Of a DNA stretch of 23,534 bases, positions 21,962 to 23,534 are shown in pieces. The notes beneath the pieces are model-generated. The model was not told the origin of the DNA and did not search any database. It worked only from the letters and a program-made list of their open reading frames with translations. The stretch's first letter is position 1. Every line of letters begins with the position of its first letter. Source of the stretch: a virus; IMG/VR virus record IMGVR_UViG_3300001533_000595, positions 636 through 24,169 of that record; one strand, 5' to 3'. The position numbers and the translations under genes were made by a program.

Positions 21962-22739
21962 CGGGATAATCCTTGTTGTACTGGTCCGCGATATCATCCG
22001 CGAGCTTGACGTAGCCAAGTTCGATTGCCCGGTTGAAGTCGATGATGACGAGAGCAGAGTCCTCCATGAGCCGCTGGATCTCCTTTGGAGCGTGGGCGTA
22101 GAACTCCGCGATCTTCTTATAGTCGAAGATGGTGTGCCGACATGCTGCCATCAACAAGAACGTCTCGATATCTTTCGGCAAGCCTGCGGCTGCAACAGCA
22201 TCCGAGAGCTTAGATGTTTTCGAGTCATCGTAGAGGCTGTTGACCGGAGGATTATCTCCGGTCGGGCGGTATATCGGGGCCTCCACCTTCTTTGTGTAGA
22301 CTTCCTCGTATTCTTTCTCAGGCTCTTCCACGTCTACCAAAGGGATCTGGTCCAGCAGCCCATCAATATCTAGCCCGCTCACGTAATCATCGATGTGGAT
22401 CTCTTCGATGAGGAGCTCCAGCTCAGCAAAGTCCCACTCGCTCAACTCCCCGAGCCTGTTGTCAGAGACCATCCTGGCGAGGGCCTGGGGCTCGTCATCG
22501 TCTACACGGATCACAGGGACCTCTTCGAGCCCGAGCTTCCGTGCTGCCGCGAGGCGCCCGTGACCGATGAGGAGCTCCCCATCAGGGAGCGCGACCAAGG
22601 CGGAGTGCCAGCCGAACTCCTCTAGGGCCGCAGAGATGGCCTTGACGTCGTGCTTGATCCGGGGGTTCCTGGGGTTGGGCCGGATCTGATCGATGGGTGT
22701 CAGGAGGGGGCGGAGGCCATCAGGGCAATGGACGGTCAT
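21951..22739 (-). CDS. ParB/Srx-fold protein with unusual C-terminal domain
   Basis: The product is 262 aa. Residues 1-105 are a ParB N-terminal-type domain: IRPNPRNPRIKHDVKAISAA, then ELLIGHGRLAAARKLGLEEV with the G-H-G-R motif (59-62), then MVSDNRLGELSEWD (90-103). There is no helix-turn-helix/KorB partition domain and no methyltransferase. Instead residues ~148-262 form a separate domain: KKVEAPIYRPTG, SLYDDSKTSKLSDA, AACRHTIFDYKKIAEFYAHA, then EDSALVIIDFNRAIELGYVK. I recall this C-terminal pattern in other phage proteins but know no function. ParB-type domains in phages act as nucleases, CTP-binding proteins or modification partners. Overlaps TerS (ATGA) and the glycosyltransferase (11 bases). 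Confidence 0.82.
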   Translation of the reverse strand: MTVHCPDGLRPLLTPIDQIRPNPRNPRIKHDVKAISAALEEFGWHSALVALPDGELLIGHGRLAAARKLGLEEVPVIRVDDDEPQALARMVSDNRLGELSEWDFAELELLIEEIHIDDYVSGLDIDGLLDQIPLVDVEEPEKEYEEVYTKKVEAPIYRPTGDNPPVNSLYDDSKTSKLSDAVAAAGLPKDIETFLLMAACRHTIFDYKKIAEFYAHAPKEIQRLMEDSALVIIDFNRAIELGYVKLADDIADQYNKDYPDEA

Positions 22740-23254
22740 ACTCTCTCCAGCTTCGCCAGGAGAACCAACAGGTGTTCTGCTTCCTCCCCGGATAGCCGGG
22801 AGAGGTCCAGCTCGGTCTCGCTCGTCTCGATCCGCTCAGTGGCCTCGCCGACGATGAGCCGCTCGAGCTCCGTGGCGTGCTTGACCAGGGTCATGGCCGT
22901 GCGCGCATCAATGCCCGCTGATCCGGTGTTCTTGGCCTGGAGCAAGAACTCCTTCAGGGCCAGGGTGCCGAGGTGCCTAGCCATCCGAAGAGCGCTGAGC
23001 TGGTCCTTCGCCATCTTTTGGGCCTCGGTCAGGACTACATCCTGCTCCAGCTTGACGACCCGCTCATCCCAGGCGAGGAGCCGCTCAGCCCATTTGAACC
23101 TGGAGCTGTAGTGGCGCATCACGCTCACGCTCTTCTTCTTTTGCATTGCGAAGGTGACAAGGCTCGGACGGGGTACCCCGCGCATGAGGTACTCACGGAA
23201 CAAGGAGAACGGCACTGGTCCCTCTCCCTCTTGTCTATCCCATGGATCTGCCAT
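22736..23254 (-). CDS. Terminase small subunit
   Basis: The product is 172 aa. The N-terminus FSLFREYLMRGVPRPSLVTF with RHYSSRFKWAERLLAWDER (46-64) is a DNA-binding helical part typical of phage small terminases. A helical oligomerisation part (ALRMARHLGTLALKEFLLQA, TAMTLVKHATELERLIVGEA) follows. The C-terminal tail ELDLSRLSGEEAEHLLVLLA likely contacts TerL. It recognises the packaging site. The start at 23254 overlaps the stop of the upstream gene (TGATG), and its own Shine-Dalgarno is weak. Unusually, two genes separate it from TerL. Confidence 0.8.
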   Translation of the reverse strand: MADPWDRQEGEGPVPFSLFREYLMRGVPRPSLVTFAMQKKKSVSVMRHYSSRFKWAERLLAWDERVVKLEQDVVLTEAQKMAKDQLSALRMARHLGTLALKEFLLQAKNTGSAGIDARTAMTLVKHATELERLIVGEATERIETSETELDLSRLSGEEAEHLLVLLAKLERV

Positions 23255-23534
23255 CAGCCTATCAGAAGCATACCTGAACAGGCACAACGATGCAATAGAT
23301 CTTTTATAAGTGCTTGTTTTCTTTCTACTCTCGCATTGTCATGGGAGTGCAACGGGTAGCTGGGTGGCTGCAGCCCAACTCGGCGCCGCCGCTCGGCCGC
23401 CGCGGCGTAAAGCTGTCGGCACGCGTCGCGGTGCTGGTACCTCGAGCACCACCCGCCTAGAGACTCGATGCACGAGTCGCACACGCCTCGCCCGTGTACC
23501 AGTAGACCGCCGCACACCCAGCACCTGCCCCGCC
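23254..23534 (-). CDS. Partial zinc-ribbon-like small protein (5' end outside window)
   Basis: The frame is open from the right edge to a TGA that overlaps the TerS start (TGATG). A CxxC-x10-CxxC pair is visible: CWVCGG ... GVCDSC, followed by WCSRYQHRDACRQLYAAAAE, so a zinc-binding ribbon is likely. A GTG at 23517 could be the start but would split the first CxxC, so the real start is probably upstream. The last ~27 codons are A+T-rich, with AGA, ATA and CTA codons unlike the rest of the block, so the true C-terminus may differ. Function unknown; a small DNA- or RNA-binding regulator before the packaging genes is possible. Confidence 0.5.
   Translation of the reverse strand, partial: RGRCWVCGGLLVHGRGVCDSCIESLGGWCSRYQHRDACRQLYAAAAERRRRVGLQPPSYPLHSHDNARVERKQALIKDLLHRCACSGMLLIG
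23267..23295 (-). promoter_or_regulatory. Weak promoter-like element before TerS
   Basis: In an A+T-rich patch the minus strand has TTGCAT (23295-23290), a 17-base spacer and TATGCT (23272-23267), three and four of six to consensus. It could start the packaging operon, but the match is poor. Confidence 0.2.

Noticed and set aside
21951-22739. ParB protein as a plasmid-type partition protein
   Set aside because: No ParA neighbour, no HTH/KorB domain, no parS-like repeats nearby; it is embedded in the packaging operon.
23339-23524. A 61-codon minus-strand frame overlapping the zinc-ribbon frame
   Set aside because: Its translation is almost all Arg/Val/Pro/Ala, typical of a shadow frame, whereas the alternative frame has paired CxxC motifs.

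Overview
The window is a densely packed phage (or prophage) packaging, head and contractile-tail block. Every supported gene lies on the minus strand, so transcription runs from right (about 23.5 kb) to left (base 1). The DNA is G+C-rich, about 60-67% in the structural genes I counted by hand. Shine-Dalgarno sequences are of the GGAG/GAGGAGG type, and ATG, GTG and TTG starts all occur. This fits a tailed phage of a G+C-rich bacterium. The host cannot be named from the sequence. No integrase, repressor, lysis gene, tRNA, rRNA, CRISPR array or host gene is visible.

Layout in transcription order: a partial zinc-ribbon-like protein (23534-23254); small terminase (TerS); a ParB-domain protein; a glycosyltransferase resembling the TET-associated (TAGT/GREB1-type) family; large terminase (TerL); DUF1073-type portal; MuF-type head protein; DUF2213-type prohead protease fused to a scaffold-like coiled coil; cement/decoration protein; DUF2184-type major capsid protein; an unknown 75-aa protein; a head-tail connector candidate; an HK97-gp10-like neck protein; a tail terminator; DUF3383-type sheath; tail tube; tail assembly chaperone with a second short reading frame; tape measure; then the baseplate series (DUF6046/Dit-like, Pam3 gp18/DUF6983-like, hub, gp138-like spike, gp25/DUF2634-like wedge, baseplate J). 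Distal and host-contact genes follow: an Ig-like protein, a DUF2612-like protein, a small lipoprotein, a BNR/Asp-box protein, two beta-sandwich-like proteins, and one gene running off the left edge. Nearly all junctions are ATGA, TGATG or TAATG overlaps, so translation of the block is probably coupled from end to end. The gene set matches simple myoviruses such as KPP10 or cyanophage Pam3, with a short tape measure (535 aa).

The most interesting segment is 21116-22739. A ParB-type protein with an unusual conserved-looking C-terminal domain and a TAGT-like glycosyltransferase are wedged between the two terminase genes. The glycosyltransferase gene has visibly lower G+C (about 53%). My inference is a DNA hypermodification module embedded in the packaging operon; the base-modifying partner (C5-methyltransferase, TET/JBP oxygenase or equivalent) is not in the window. 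Other points worth checking are a roughly 17-fold, strand-symmetric excess of the word GATCTCC/GGAGATC, an internal scaffold start inside the protease gene, a probable frameshift or coupled re-initiation at the tail chaperone, and a lipoprotein gene among the receptor-contact genes.
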